A stretch of DNA of 64,000 nucleotides from a bacterium (GCA_021800275.1 JAJYZB010000003.1:64680-128679), one strand, 5' to 3'. Positions 25,763 to 34,254 are shown, numbered from the stretch's first letter. The notes: generated by a model from the sequence alone, not told the origin. Program-made: numbers and translations.

Positions 25763-26110
25763 TCAGGTGTCTGTCTGGCTGCTGTGGCGATACTTGATGA
25801 TGCGGACTTTTTCCAAAGTTATGAGCCCTTCAGTGATTGTTTCATCCAGAAAAGGGAGAATTTTGTTAAGGTTTTCTTCGGTGTCCACGATCTCCACAAT
25901 GATGGGTAGATCCTCAGAAAGCTGGAGGAGCTTGGCGGTGTGGATTCGGGAATCAGCTCCAAATCCCATTATGCCGCGGGTTACTGTGGCGCCCGCAAGA
26001 TTCAGCGCGCGTGCTTTTAATACGATTTGCTCGTAAAGCGCCTTTCCTTTATGGTGATCAGATTCCCCGATGAAAATTCGAAGCAGCATTCCTTCTTCAG
26101 GAAGTTTCAC
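25763..26110 (-). CDS. DUF190 (PII-like) protein linked to CrcB
   Basis: The 115-residue protein matches DUF190: LRIFIGESDHHKGKALYEQIV, then GATVTRGIMGFG and LSEDLPIIVEIVDTEENLNKILP. This family has a PII-like ferredoxin fold and is commonly encoded beside the fluoride exporter CrcB, but its role is unproven. Its start overlaps the end of crcB (ATGA). Confidence 0.93.
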   Translation of the reverse strand: MKLPEEGMLLRIFIGESDHHKGKALYEQIVLKARALNLAGATVTRGIMGFGADSRIHTAKLLQLSEDLPIIVEIVDTEENLNKILPFLDETITEGLITLEKVRIIKYRHSSQTDT

Positions 26111-26505
26111 AGCGGTCCTCCCCTATGCAGAAAATTAAGCGTCAAGCGTGCAGAAAAAAAGCCTGCGATCACCAAAATGATCCCACTTATATTGCTGATC
26201 ATCAGGTTCAGCAGGGCAAACCCACTTTCGCTGTCCCTGAAGAGATTCACGGTTTCAAGCATGAAAGTAGAAAATGTGGTGAATCCTCCTACAATCCCGA
26301 TAAGAATGAACGTGCGTGAATCGGATGACGCGTTAAAACGCATCAGGACTTCCCACAAAAATCCAACAGCAAATGACCCGGACAAATTGACGGCAAGAGT
26401 TCCCCATGGAAACATACCGTCCGCCATCCGGGAAACCAAGGCTGTAAAGAGATATCGCAGAACGGTTCCTACAGCTCCGCCAAGGGCCGCATATAAAAGC
26501 TTCAT
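26107..26505 (-). CDS. crcB: CrcB/Fluc fluoride ion channel
   Basis: The 132-residue membrane protein has four hydrophobic segments, the Fluc hallmark GTLAVNLSGSFAVGFL, and GGFTTFSTFMLE, which lines the fluoride pore. Dimers export fluoride across the inner membrane. The ATG at 26505 has a strong GGGAGG site seven bases upstream, so it is preferred over a TTG five codons earlier. A fluoride riboswitch lies directly upstream, and DUF190 overlaps its 3' end. Confidence 0.96.
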   Translation of the reverse strand: MKLLYAALGGAVGTVLRYLFTALVSRMADGMFPWGTLAVNLSGSFAVGFLWEVLMRFNASSDSRTFILIGIVGGFTTFSTFMLETVNLFRDSESGFALLNLMISNISGIILVIAGFFSARLTLNFLHRGGPL

Positions 26506-26528
26506 TAAAACACCTCCCAACTATGTTA

Positions 26529-26621
26529 GCAGGAGTCATCAGCTTCCATATTGCTTATGGCATGGCGAGTATGGGAAGCGGTTTTAACAAACGGCGCACA
26601 GCCGCGGCGAACTCCATCGCC
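26529..26621 (-). promoter_or_regulatory. Fluoride riboswitch (crcB motif)
   Basis: Read on the minus strand, the aptamer begins GGCGATGGAGTTCGCC (26621-26606), continues to AAAACCGCTTCC, then a variable hairpin loop, then GGAAGCTGATGACTCCTGC ending near 26529. This matches the crcB-motif consensus: the P1 stem GGCGA/TCGCC, the A-A-C-C-G-C element, the GCTTCC/GGAAGC stem, and the pseudoknot GGAGT with ACTCC in GATGACTCC. It ends about 11 bases before the ribosome binding site of crcB. Fluoride binding should raise expression. Confidence 0.93.
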
Positions 26622-26669
26622 GATTTGACTTTTCGCGAATTTTGCTGCTTTCCCTGTGTTTTGTGCAAC

Positions 26670-26894
26670 CTAATCGAGCGAAATTTCTACCACCTTTATT
26701 TTAGAACTTTCACCTTTAAGAATTTTAACCTGTGTTTTAGGCACTTTAAAATAAGCGGATAAAAGCTCAATCACCTGTTTATTGGCTTTCCCTTCCACAG
26801 GAGGGGCGCTGACCGATACAGCCAGTTCATGAGGGTTAATTAGCTCAACTCTTGGATTTTTAGAGTTCAGTTTAACTCTAATGGTCCATTTCAT
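26670..26894 (-). CDS. yggU: YggU/DUF167 family protein
   Basis: This 74-residue protein has the DUF167 signature SAPPVEGKANKQVIELLSAYF, followed by KILKGESSKIKVVEI. The domain is an alpha/beta fold of unknown function, often encoded near YggT or cell division and pilus genes. Here it follows the amidase gene at the end of the pilus operon, with a 23-bp gap. Confidence 0.93.
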   Translation of the reverse strand: MKWTIRVKLNSKNPRVELINPHELAVSVSAPPVEGKANKQVIELLSAYFKVPKTQVKILKGESSKIKVVEISLD

Positions 26895-26917
26895 GAGTTT
26901 TAAGAGAGGATCTGAAT

Positions 26918-28270
26918 CTATCGAGATTTGACATACTGGAGAATTCCTCTGTAAATCCCGTAAGCAATCTTTTTTAAGTAGGAGTAATGCCTTAATTCAG
27001 CTTCAGTCACAGGATTGGAGATATAGCAGGATTCTACCAGAACTGCTGGGAAATCAAGTTCTCGCACCACATACAGAGATTTAAAAACGACTCCGTATTT
27101 GGGTTCAAGAGTTTCATTTTCAACATTTCTACAGATGTCCCAGGCAAAATTCAAACTTTGAGGTTGATAATAATAGACAAAAGTGCCTCTGGCTTTTCGG
27201 GCTTTTGCAAGGGTTGGTTTAGAATTAAAATGAATGGAAATAAAAAGATTGGCATGATGTTTTTTCGCAACATTGACCCTTGCCTGCAGTTCTGCTGCAG
27301 CAGGTCCATTTGGATTGGTCAGGGATGTATCTGTAGTTCGGGTGTAAAAAACGAGTGCCCCGTTGTTCTGCAGCATTTTCCCTAAAATTTTTGCGGTTCT
27401 CAAAGTGACCGTTTTTTCTTCTAAGCCCGTAGGTCCGACAGCTCCTGTGTCTTTTCCTCCATGTCCTGGATCCAGGCAGATTCTCCATCCCTTTAATGGA
27501 GAATAGGAGGATGTTCTTAAATTGAGTTTCCCTCTTTTCAAGAGAAAAGGGGGTGGAAGCTGAAATTTAATTAAAAGCTGATGGGGAGTTTTTTGAATCA
27601 TTTTGAATCCATACAAATGAGCTAGATCAATCTTCATTAAAACCGTATAGGAAGACTTTTGGCGAACCTGAACATCTTCAATAACTGGATCCTTGGGATT
27701 GTAGTAGATCCCTTCCATGGCAGATTTAGCATTGTAAAAAGTCAGCCATAAAATTTTAGGGTGGCGCCATTCATAAGGGATCATTAATCCTGGACTGCTT
27801 TCATACACATCCATTCGAATATCATGAAGCTCCCGGGTGATTTTAATTCTTTTTAAAACAACGGTGGTGAAAGATGCGCTTGCAGGAAGAAGCTTCAGAG
27901 AGTCTGTTTTAATCCATCCCGAAAAATTCTTTGAGAGATAAATTTTAGACCACTTCCCTAGAGTGGAAATCACTTTTACATTCAGCCCCTTCGGCAGTTC
28001 TGCTAACCGATCGTACTGAGTAGAGGGTCCAACCCGAAGCGTTGTTCGCTGCAGTCTGGTGACTGCAAAGGTAAAGCCTGCAGGGGCTTGCTGGTCGCTC
28101 GCATAAAGAGATGAGGCCGTCAGAGTTAAACTTAAAAAAGCTAAAAGCAGTGAAAAAATAAACTTCAGAATCGAATCTTTAATTTTTGGAGGATACGGTG
28201 AACCTGTCTTTGAGAATTGACCTGCTTGTGAGAGTGAATTGATCATTGAATACATTGATTTGCCTTTCAT
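26918..28270 (-). CDS. N-acetylmuramoyl-L-alanine amidase with SH3 and AMIN-like domains
   Basis: The start ATG at 28270 overlaps the stop of the upstream GspE-like gene (ATGA), giving 450 residues. A signal-anchor follows (LKFIFSLLLAFLSLTLTASSLYA). Residues about 65-125 form an SH3-type domain (LRVGPSTQYDRLAELPKG). An AMIN-like region follows at about 135-245, then the Amidase_3 domain with zinc ligands in DPGHGGKDTGA, a conserved Glu in GLEEKTV, SIHFNS and VESCYISN. It cleaves the amide between MurNAc and the stem peptide in the periplasm. Its place behind the pilus genes suggests it opens peptidoglycan for the assembly machine. Confidence 0.92.
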   Translation of the reverse strand: MKGKSMYSMINSLSQAGQFSKTGSPYPPKIKDSILKFIFSLLLAFLSLTLTASSLYASDQQAPAGFTFAVTRLQRTTLRVGPSTQYDRLAELPKGLNVKVISTLGKWSKIYLSKNFSGWIKTDSLKLLPASASFTTVVLKRIKITRELHDIRMDVYESSPGLMIPYEWRHPKILWLTFYNAKSAMEGIYYNPKDPVIEDVQVRQKSSYTVLMKIDLAHLYGFKMIQKTPHQLLIKFQLPPPFLLKRGKLNLRTSSYSPLKGWRICLDPGHGGKDTGAVGPTGLEEKTVTLRTAKILGKMLQNNGALVFYTRTTDTSLTNPNGPAAAELQARVNVAKKHHANLFISIHFNSKPTLAKARKARGTFVYYYQPQSLNFAWDICRNVENETLEPKYGVVFKSLYVVRELDFPAVLVESCYISNPVTEAELRHYSYLKKIAYGIYRGILQYVKSR

Positions 28271-29307
28271 TTCATTTCCAAAATTTCTAGAGAAAACCTG
28301 CCTGTCATTCCCTGGCAGCCTTTTCCCCCACATTGGAGACATCCTTTCCCAAGACAAAAACCGCATTGTTTAGGAACTAATTTTTGGTGTAAAACAGCCC
28401 CTACTGACATTTGAATCGCAGTTTTAGAAGCCCCGAACTGTTCCAGTCTAGCCAAGCCACCTTTTGTGTTCTCAGCATGAAGAGTCGCAAAAATTAAGTG
28501 GCCCGTCAATCCTGCTTCCAGAGCGATCAAAGCGGTTTCAGAATCTCGAATTTCTCCGACTGCCAGAACATTTGGATCTTGACGAAGAAGACTTCGAAGC
28601 CCACTGGCAAAGGTCAGCCCTGTCATTGGATTAACCTGAGTTTGATTAAATTCATCCACAATGTATTCAACAGGGTCTTCAATTGTATAAAAGTTCATTG
28701 TTCTTTCAGAGTTCCGCAGCAGCCAGAGAAGAGAAGCATAAAGAGTTGTGGTTTTCCCACTTCCAGCAGAACCGCAGATGATGACCATCCCTGTTTTAGT
28801 TTTTAAAAATTCTATATATTTCTCAAGAATCGGCAGTTCCATTCCTAATTTTTCAAGAGGCATAAGATTATCTTTAAAGTTGAGGACTCTGCAGACCACT
28901 TTTTCACCAAGAACTGTAGGGAAAAAAGAGACTCTTACAAACAATTCATTTTTCTCAAAAGGGAGAACCAATCTTCCTTCCTGCGGCAGCCCTGTTTTAT
29001 AACTGGGAAGTCCGCTCCAATTTTTCATGATTCGCAGAAGGGGTTCGAACCATACAGGGCTGAAAGAAAAAACCTCTTCCAGTTCCCCCTGCTTCCGAAG
29101 CAGGGCAGAAATCCGATCTGGATAAGGTTTAAAATGCAGGTCGCTGGCTTTTTGGAAGACTGCCAGATACAGAGAAAATTTTAATATGTCCTCGACTTCA
29201 TCTTCTGTAATTTTTTTCAGCCACTCATGAAAAAGGGCTTCATTTTCCACAGCAGCCAGAGAAACTTGATTCGCCAGAGATAAAAGATTTATCTTCTCGT
29301 CAGGCAT
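28267..29307 (-). CDS. GspE/PilB-family secretion ATPase, short form
   Basis: At 346 residues this is shorter than most GspE/PilB. An N-terminal region up to about 160 includes FQKASDLHFKPYPDRI (the N2-like domain). Walker A GSAGSGKTTT lies at about 179-188, the Asp box FYTIEDPVEY at 206-215, Walker B LAVGEIRDSETA at 248-259 and the His box GHLIFATLHAEN at 269-280. A five-Cys cluster (C315, C318, C323, C326, C331) is the zinc motif of the family. The protein stops about 15 residues after it, where homologues usually continue. Cytoplasmic; powers pilus or pseudopilus assembly. Confidence 0.93.
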   Translation of the reverse strand: MPDEKINLLSLANQVSLAAVENEALFHEWLKKITEDEVEDILKFSLYLAVFQKASDLHFKPYPDRISALLRKQGELEEVFSFSPVWFEPLLRIMKNWSGLPSYKTGLPQEGRLVLPFEKNELFVRVSFFPTVLGEKVVCRVLNFKDNLMPLEKLGMELPILEKYIEFLKTKTGMVIICGSAGSGKTTTLYASLLWLLRNSERTMNFYTIEDPVEYIVDEFNQTQVNPMTGLTFASGLRSLLRQDPNVLAVGEIRDSETALIALEAGLTGHLIFATLHAENTKGGLARLEQFGASKTAIQMSVGAVLHQKLVPKQCGFCLGKGCLQCGGKGCQGMTGRFSLEILEMK

Positions 29308-29310
29308 TAT

Positions 29311-30354
29311 TTACCACCCCAGTCTATACCACATGTGCAGCAGCATTTCATAAAAAGGGAACCAGAATAAAGCAGTGGCAAAAAGAACAAAAATTCCAGC
29401 AGTGGCAATTCCAAAAGGCTCCAGAACAGCCAGCAGAAGAGAGGAACTCATATTGATATTAATTTCAAGGGAGTCTGCTGCCAGGGAAAATAATTTCTCG
29501 GGATTCTCTGCTGCAGACGCGGGCAGAGATGAAGATAAAACAAGCTTAAGCCATTTTGTGTCTTTAAGAGCGTCAGATAAAGATTTTCCTTTTTTAATCA
29601 GATCCTTCGCTTGGAGTAAATCTTTTATAAGTTCAGGAACTGTGGCAAACTCTTCAACAGAATCAAAACAAGAAGAAAGGGGTAAATTCAATTCAAGAAG
29701 CAGAGACAAAACTCTGGAAACTTTCAACAGTTGAACTTTTACATAAATGTTTTTTGTTTGAGGGGAAAAGGAAAGGAGAAAAAGAGAAGTTTTGTAAAAC
29801 CAGTCTTTTTTCCAGAAAAAGTAAATGCAGACAAGAAAAAATCCGAGCAGCGAAATTTGGATGGACGTGCTGTGAAAAAAATAGGCCAAATGGTAAAACG
29901 CAGAAAGCCAGAATGGAAGAGGAAGCTGCAGAATAGAAAAAGATACATTGGACCATACAAAGAAGAACAACAGCCAGCTTATGAAGAAAGTTACAGTGAT
30001 CACAATTCCTGGATAAAAAAGTAAAAGTTTCCCTTTTTCTTCTAAATGCTCCTGGGCTTCATAATGTTTTGCGATCTCTTGAAAAGCTTCAGGAAGGCGG
30101 TTCTGTTTTTCTCCAAAATCCAGCAGTTTTGAAAAAAGAGCAGGAGTATAAGGAGAGAAAGCTAAAGCCAAGCTTTTCCCTAAAGCTGTCTGCTCACACA
30201 CTCGTTTTAGTACTGCAGCCATTTCTGGATCTGCGGCATCTGTTTCTAACTGTTTTAAAGCAGCAGGAAGTGGAACAGAAAGTTTAACCATATAATATAA
30301 TTGTCTCGAGAGCAGAATGATTTGACGAACAGACAGCATGGACTTATCTGACAT
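29311..30354 (-). CDS. GspF/PilC-family inner-membrane platform protein
   Basis: The 347-residue protein has the GspF layout of two related helical domains, each of the form L-x-x-G-x-x-L-x-x-A (near PLPAALKQLETDAADPE and GKSLSDALKDTK), separated by long hydrophobic segments, with three membrane helices in total. It anchors the ATPase at the inner membrane. Its start overlaps the end of the other GspF-like gene by 11 bp. Confidence 0.9.
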   Translation of the reverse strand: MSDKSMLSVRQIILLSRQLYYMVKLSVPLPAALKQLETDAADPEMAAVLKRVCEQTALGKSLALAFSPYTPALFSKLLDFGEKQNRLPEAFQEIAKHYEAQEHLEEKGKLLLFYPGIVITVTFFISWLLFFFVWSNVSFSILQLPLPFWLSAFYHLAYFFHSTSIQISLLGFFLVCIYFFWKKDWFYKTSLFLLSFSPQTKNIYVKVQLLKVSRVLSLLLELNLPLSSCFDSVEEFATVPELIKDLLQAKDLIKKGKSLSDALKDTKWLKLVLSSSLPASAAENPEKLFSLAADSLEININMSSSLLLAVLEPFGIATAGIFVLFATALFWFPFYEMLLHMWYRLGW

Positions 30355-31570
30355 AGGGAATTCTCACCAATAATGTGCCATAAAAAGCAGTAACAGGCAT
30401 CCAGAAGTCCAGGGCATAGACCACAACAAAAATTCCCAGACAAACCGTAAAAAAAACCGAAAAAATCTCTACGGTTTTGTTCCAGCAAAGAGGAATCTGT
30501 TCTTCGTAATAAACTGCTATTTCTCGCAAAACAGCAGGTAAATTTTGAGATGCTTCTCCAAATGCAGTCATCCAGATGATAAAAGGCGAAACAATCTTCC
30601 ATTTTTGAAAAGATTCAGATAAACTTTTCCCTTTTTTGAGATCCTCTACCCCTTTTAGAATTCGAGTTCTAAAAAGTCTGGTATTTGCCACCCGAGCAGA
30701 AAAAAGAAGCGACTCAGGGAGAGGAACATTTTTCTCTATGCCTGCAGCAAGACTCTCGGTTAAGAGCGCATATTCTTTATAAAGGAGCGGCTGATTCAGT
30801 ACTGGAAGCTGGATTAGCAGTTCGCCCCAGTATATGCGTAGAACTGCGGGAATCAACAAAATCATAATACCAAACAAAACAATATGGTTACCGATTAAAG
30901 AGTTTATGGCAGATGTCAGAATAGTGACCCTTGGTACTTGTATAGAAGAACTTTTTAACAGCGTGATAAATGAAGGGATAATGTATAGATTTAAAAATGT
31001 CGCTGCCATGAGCAGGGCCATAAACCCTATGCCTAATCGAATAATATCAGGTTCTGCATTTTCAGATACCCGTACCTCAGCATTTTTGATGGCTTCTTTT
31101 TTCTGAAGAAAATAGAGTATTTCCACTAAACAGCCATTTTTTTCTCCAAAAGCAATAGCGTCCAAAGTGGATTCAGTAAAAATAGAGGAAAACAAATTCT
31201 GAGAAAATGGCGTATAGAGAAATAAAAAAGTAATTTGAAAAAAAATTAAAGCTAAAATGATAATAGGAATAGGGGGTAAAATCCTGATTCCTTTTAAGGA
31301 CTCGGCTAAACTTTTCCCTGCTTTCAATTTAGGGATCGTTTCTTTTAATAATGCCTCTCTTAAAGGGTTAACTCTGAAAATAGGGTCGCTGTGAAAAGCC
31401 AATTCAGAGGCTATATCATTGACTGCGTCAAAAAGAGGAGTTCCTGATTTTAACAAGCTTTCAAGTCGTGTCAATAAATAGTTGCAGTCATTTCGTCTTT
31501 CAAGCAAAAAGTTTAGCAAATAAAAAAAGAACACAATAGAAAAAAAGAAATCAAAAATTAAGAAGATCAC
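30344..31570 (-). CDS. Second GspF/PilC-like inner-membrane protein, longer and divergent
   Basis: The 408-residue protein begins with a membrane helix (FLIFDFFFSIVFFFYLLNF) not usual at this position. Two GspF-type domains follow: LLKSGTPLFDAVNDIASE with GKSLAESLKGIRILP, and KNVPLPESLLFSARVANTRLF with GKSLSESFQKW and GEASQNLPAVL. Two other hydrophobic blocks lie between. Having two platform proteins in a row is uncommon, and one may serve a different assembly partner. It overlaps the pseudopilin gene by 4 bp. Confidence 0.85.
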   Translation of the reverse strand: MIFLIFDFFFSIVFFFYLLNFLLERRNDCNYLLTRLESLLKSGTPLFDAVNDIASELAFHSDPIFRVNPLREALLKETIPKLKAGKSLAESLKGIRILPPIPIIILALIFFQITFLFLYTPFSQNLFSSIFTESTLDAIAFGEKNGCLVEILYFLQKKEAIKNAEVRVSENAEPDIIRLGIGFMALLMAATFLNLYIIPSFITLLKSSSIQVPRVTILTSAINSLIGNHIVLFGIMILLIPAVLRIYWGELLIQLPVLNQPLLYKEYALLTESLAAGIEKNVPLPESLLFSARVANTRLFRTRILKGVEDLKKGKSLSESFQKWKIVSPFIIWMTAFGEASQNLPAVLREIAVYYEEQIPLCWNKTVEIFSVFFTVCLGIFVVVYALDFWMPVTAFYGTLLVRIPYVR

Positions 31571-31932
31571 GGCAGCCTTCCTTCTATTCTTTGTCCAGTG
31601 TTTCCATTGACCTCTCCCTGACTCGAAATGCTCCTTTTTGAAGGATGATGAATAGACAGCAGAATAAAATCAGAAGTATTTAAGATTTTTATTTTCTGTT
31701 TCAAAGAAAATGGCAGCTGGCCCTTTTCGTAAAGAAATTTTCCGTAGCGCATTCCTGCTGCGCTTAAAATATCCGCTTGAATAACACTTTGTTCTCTTTT
31801 AATATAGGTATTGGCTACAATATACGTCGAAGCGACAAAAGAAACCATAAACCCGATCAGCAGCATGATTTCAAAAGTGAAGATTAAAATAGAAATTCCC
31901 GAATTTTTCCTCATTTTTTTATCTAAAGTCAT
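31567..31932 (-). CDS. Pseudopilin-like protein (GspK/PilX-like)
   Basis: The 121-residue protein has a basic leader (DKKMRKNSG), then ISILIFTFEIMLLIGFMVSFVA, a class III-type N-terminal helix. The residue at +5 after the presumed cleavage is Ile rather than Glu, as in GspK and PilX-like minor pseudopilins that sit at the pilus tip. A short globular tail follows, with no known domain. It overlaps both neighbours by 4 bp. Confidence 0.6.
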   Translation of the reverse strand: MTLDKKMRKNSGISILIFTFEIMLLIGFMVSFVASTYIVANTYIKREQSVIQADILSAAGMRYGKFLYEKGQLPFSLKQKIKILNTSDFILLSIHHPSKRSISSQGEVNGNTGQRIEGRLP

Positions 31933-32375
31933 GGCTCCTGGACATCGAAATAAGCTTCATTCTTGCCAGATCTTAATTTTCCCCATACATATCCATTCAT
32001 CACGACGAAATCGGCGCCGTTCAACAACTGAGCAGCAGGAAACTTTCTCGCCTTTCTTCCCTGCTGGATCCAGAGATGTCCTTTTGAGAGATAAATTTTT
32101 CCTGAGCTGCCGTGAGCCAAAAAAACAATTTCATGATTCCCTTTAACAATACGAAACGAAGAAGCCTGCAGCAGTTTGGACTCAATCTGAAGTTTTAATC
32201 TCTGAAGTTCGAGATCAGCGCTTTCTATTTGCAGGATTTTATGATAAAATTGATACTGTTTAACCGTCAGATCCAGCATGGAAAAAAATATTAAAAAGCC
32301 GACAATAATTACGATCAGCATCTCTATTAAGGTGAATCCTTTCAGCTTTTTATGATTGTGAAAAAATGAAGCCAT
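31929..32375 (-). CDS. Type IV pilin-like prepilin (PilW/GspJ-like)
   Basis: The prepilin cleavage motif KGFTLIEM has the conserved Glu at +5 (residue 18) after cleavage behind Gly13. A hydrophobic helix, LIVIIVGFLIFFSML, follows, then a small globular domain of about 100 residues. Length 148. It is likely a minor pilin or pseudopilin cleaved by a prepilin peptidase that is not in this window. It overlaps the upstream prepilin gene by 34 bp. Confidence 0.85.
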   Translation of the reverse strand: MASFFHNHKKLKGFTLIEMLIVIIVGFLIFFSMLDLTVKQYQFYHKILQIESADLELQRLKLQIESKLLQASSFRIVKGNHEIVFLAHGSSGKIYLSKGHLWIQQGRKARKFPAAQLLNGADFVVMNGYVWGKLRSGKNEAYFDVQEP

Positions 32376-33106
32376 GGTCTTTGTCCTGAAATTTTAAGGG
32401 TTAATTTTAACATTTTCCAATCCGTGGGATATAATCGCTCTTGTTTTAGATTGGACGAGATAAATTTTCCCGTAAGAGCGCCTGTAAACTTTCCCCCGTA
32501 ATAAGAAATCAATACAACTTTCCCTCCAATACCTTTAAATTGCATGATGCCGCTTTTAAAATTCACCTGATAGGAAGAAGGGGAGAGAAGTCTTAAACGA
32601 TTACCCTCAGCTTCCTTTACCCAAAAAACTTTTTGGATAGGGGTATTTCCCAATACGATTTTATACGGCTTGTGTTCAGAAACAGTGCAAATCTCTTTCC
32701 AGGGTGGAAACCTCATCTTATAATTAATCACGATCCTTTCCCCTCTCAATTGCTTTAAAAAAATAACTTTTCGTGTTTCAGGTTTTAGGTCGTAATCTTT
32801 TGAAGGAAGGATTTTCCCATCAAGATAAACCTTGAGTTTCTTAGAGATAGGAGTATGGTTCAAAACTACAATCCTATTCCACGGCACAACATGAACTTCA
32901 GGCGGAAAATTTTTCCCGTTTTTAATATTTAATAAGGCTTGCTCTGCGACATGGCAGGCAAGATTGTAATTATTTTGGTTCAAAAATTCAGGAAAAGCCT
33001 TTGACCCCTGCCACCATCCCGCAAATAAAATCGCCATAACCGCTATAGCTATCATGACCTCAATTAAAGTCATTCCTGTGAGACTGCGAGATTCGCGAAA
33101 GGGCAT
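32342..33106 (-). CDS. Type IV pilin-like prepilin (PilV/GspI-like), long
   Basis: The cleavage motif is TGMTLIEVMIAIAVMAILFAG, with Gly11 before the cut and Glu16 at +5. The mature protein is about 243 residues, long for this group, with a beta-rich globular part. A hydrophobic helix is followed by Cys, Arg and Lys-containing strands. It is probably the first gene of the operon; the region upstream to the divergent ribE holds its promoter. Confidence 0.85.
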   Translation of the reverse strand: MPFRESRSLTGMTLIEVMIAIAVMAILFAGWWQGSKAFPEFLNQNNYNLACHVAEQALLNIKNGKNFPPEVHVVPWNRIVVLNHTPISKKLKVYLDGKILPSKDYDLKPETRKVIFLKQLRGERIVINYKMRFPPWKEICTVSEHKPYKIVLGNTPIQKVFWVKEAEGNRLRLLSPSSYQVNFKSGIMQFKGIGGKVVLISYYGGKFTGALTGKFISSNLKQERLYPTDWKMLKLTLKISGQRPWLHFFTIIKS

Positions 33107-33231
33107 AGTTTAAAATTCTTTGCAACTCCTCGCATTCCTATTAAGTAAGGAAACAGAAGTATTACAAGAAGTTGTGGAGAAATTAGACCCTATGAAAATT
33201 GTCGTTTTGGAGACTGCCTCTTAAAATTTGT

Positions 33232-33828
33232 ATGTTCACCGGAATAATTCAAGGACAGGGGCAGATTCTTAAAATTCAAAAGGGGCATGAAAAAGGGTCT
33301 CTTTTTATTCATGTTTCTAAAAGCTGGAAACTTAAAAAAGGGGGATCTGTTTCTGTTAATGGAGTCTGTCTGACAGTTCGAGATTTTAAAAACAATCAGG
33401 CTGTTTTTGACTGTATGCCTGAAACCTTTAAAGTGACAAATCTTGGGAGCTTAAAAAAAGAAGATTGGGTGAACCTGGAACTTCCTCTGACTCCCCGAAC
33501 TCAAATTGGGGGTCATTTAGTCCAAGGGCATGTGGATGGGATTGGAAAAATTTTGAAGATTCAAAAGGACGGCAATTCAAAGATCATGACTATCCAGACT
33601 CCCAAAAAATTGACGCAGTATTTTATCAGAAAAGGATCTGTGGCAGTGGATGGCGTGAGTTTAACGATTACTCGAATTTTTGCTAAAGGGTTTGAAATTT
33701 CTTTGATTCCTATAACTTTACAAGAAACGATTCTTGGCAGGAAGAAGGCTGGGGATACGGTAAACCTTGAAGTGGACATGATCGCAAAATATGTTGAAAG
33801 GACGATTCAAAGCCATGGGAACGTTTAA
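33232..33828 (+). CDS. ribE: Riboflavin synthase alpha subunit
   Basis: The 198-residue protein consists of two lumazine-binding repeats. The first begins MFTGIIQGQGQI with VNGVCLTV; the second has GHLVQGHVDGIGKI with VDGVSLTI. It converts two 6,7-dimethyl-8-ribityllumazine to riboflavin. The ATG at 33232 starts exactly at the family N-terminus, although no ribosome binding site precedes it. A TTG 11 codons earlier would add an unrelated leader. No FMN riboswitch (RFN) sequence is visible upstream. The next gene overlaps its 3' end. Confidence 0.95.
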   Translation: MFTGIIQGQGQILKIQKGHEKGSLFIHVSKSWKLKKGGSVSVNGVCLTVRDFKNNQAVFDCMPETFKVTNLGSLKKEDWVNLELPLTPRTQIGGHLVQGHVDGIGKILKIQKDGNSKIMTIQTPKKLTQYFIRKGSVAVDGVSLTITRIFAKGFEISLIPITLQETILGRKKAGDTVNLEVDMIAKYVERTIQSHGNV

Positions 33829-34243
33829 GGTTGACGTCGAAATAGCAAACGTCTCGAAAAAGCCGATGCAGTGGAGGAGTTTTCGTGGTCTTCTTGTTGA
33901 TACTGGCTCAGAGGCAACCTGGCTTCCTGAAGACGAGCTGAAAAAGCTCGGACTAACTATTTTTAAAAAAGATCAAGCATTTGTTATGGCAAATGGACAG
34001 GTTATTACCCGCGATCTTGGGATTGCTCTAATTAAGTGTGGTGAATTCAAAACCGTGGATGAAGTTGTTTTTGCAAAAGAGGGGGATTTTATGCTCCTTG
34101 GCGCTAGAACACTCGAAGGATTTCATGCTCACGTGGATTCTCGTGGAAAAAGATTGGTGGCATCAGGTCCGCTGCCTGCTGCTCAAATACGGGTCCAGCA
34201 TCATTCACCGCCTTACTGCTGTCAGCGTAAATCTTGTTTATGA
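33815..34243 (+). CDS. Retropepsin-like aspartyl protease domain protein
   Basis: The 142-residue protein has FRGLLVDTGSEATWLP with the catalytic D-T-G at residues 29-31, then a flap-like strand and DFMLLGARTLEGF, the hydrophobic-hydrophobic-G pattern of clan AA retropepsins. The core ends near residue 124 and about 18 extra residues containing two adjacent Cys follow. As a single-lobe protein it would act as a dimer. No signal peptide. It sits between ribE (14-bp overlap) and ribBA with no known link to riboflavin synthesis. Confidence 0.85.
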   Translation: MGTFKVDVEIANVSKKPMQWRSFRGLLVDTGSEATWLPEDELKKLGLTIFKKDQAFVMANGQVITRDLGIALIKCGEFKTVDEVVFAKEGDFMLLGARTLEGFHAHVDSRGKRLVASGPLPAAQIRVQHHSPPYCCQRKSCL

Positions 34244-34254
34244 GGTGATACTGA

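Noticed and set aside
25682-26036. Plus-strand open frames across the DUF190 gene, with a TATAAT just upstream
   Set aside because: They are antisense to a well-matched DUF190 gene and have no recognisable product or ribosome site.
28271-28366. Upstream extension of the amidase gene
   Set aside because: It lies inside the GspE gene; the ATG at 28270 forms an ATGA overlap and precedes the signal segment directly.
29731-30024. Lys/Arg-rich plus-strand frames opposite the GspF genes
   Set aside because: They are the mirror of Phe/Leu-rich membrane segments on the minus strand.
33107-33231. FMN riboswitch before ribE
   Set aside because: No RFN element conserved blocks are visible in the 125-bp gap.
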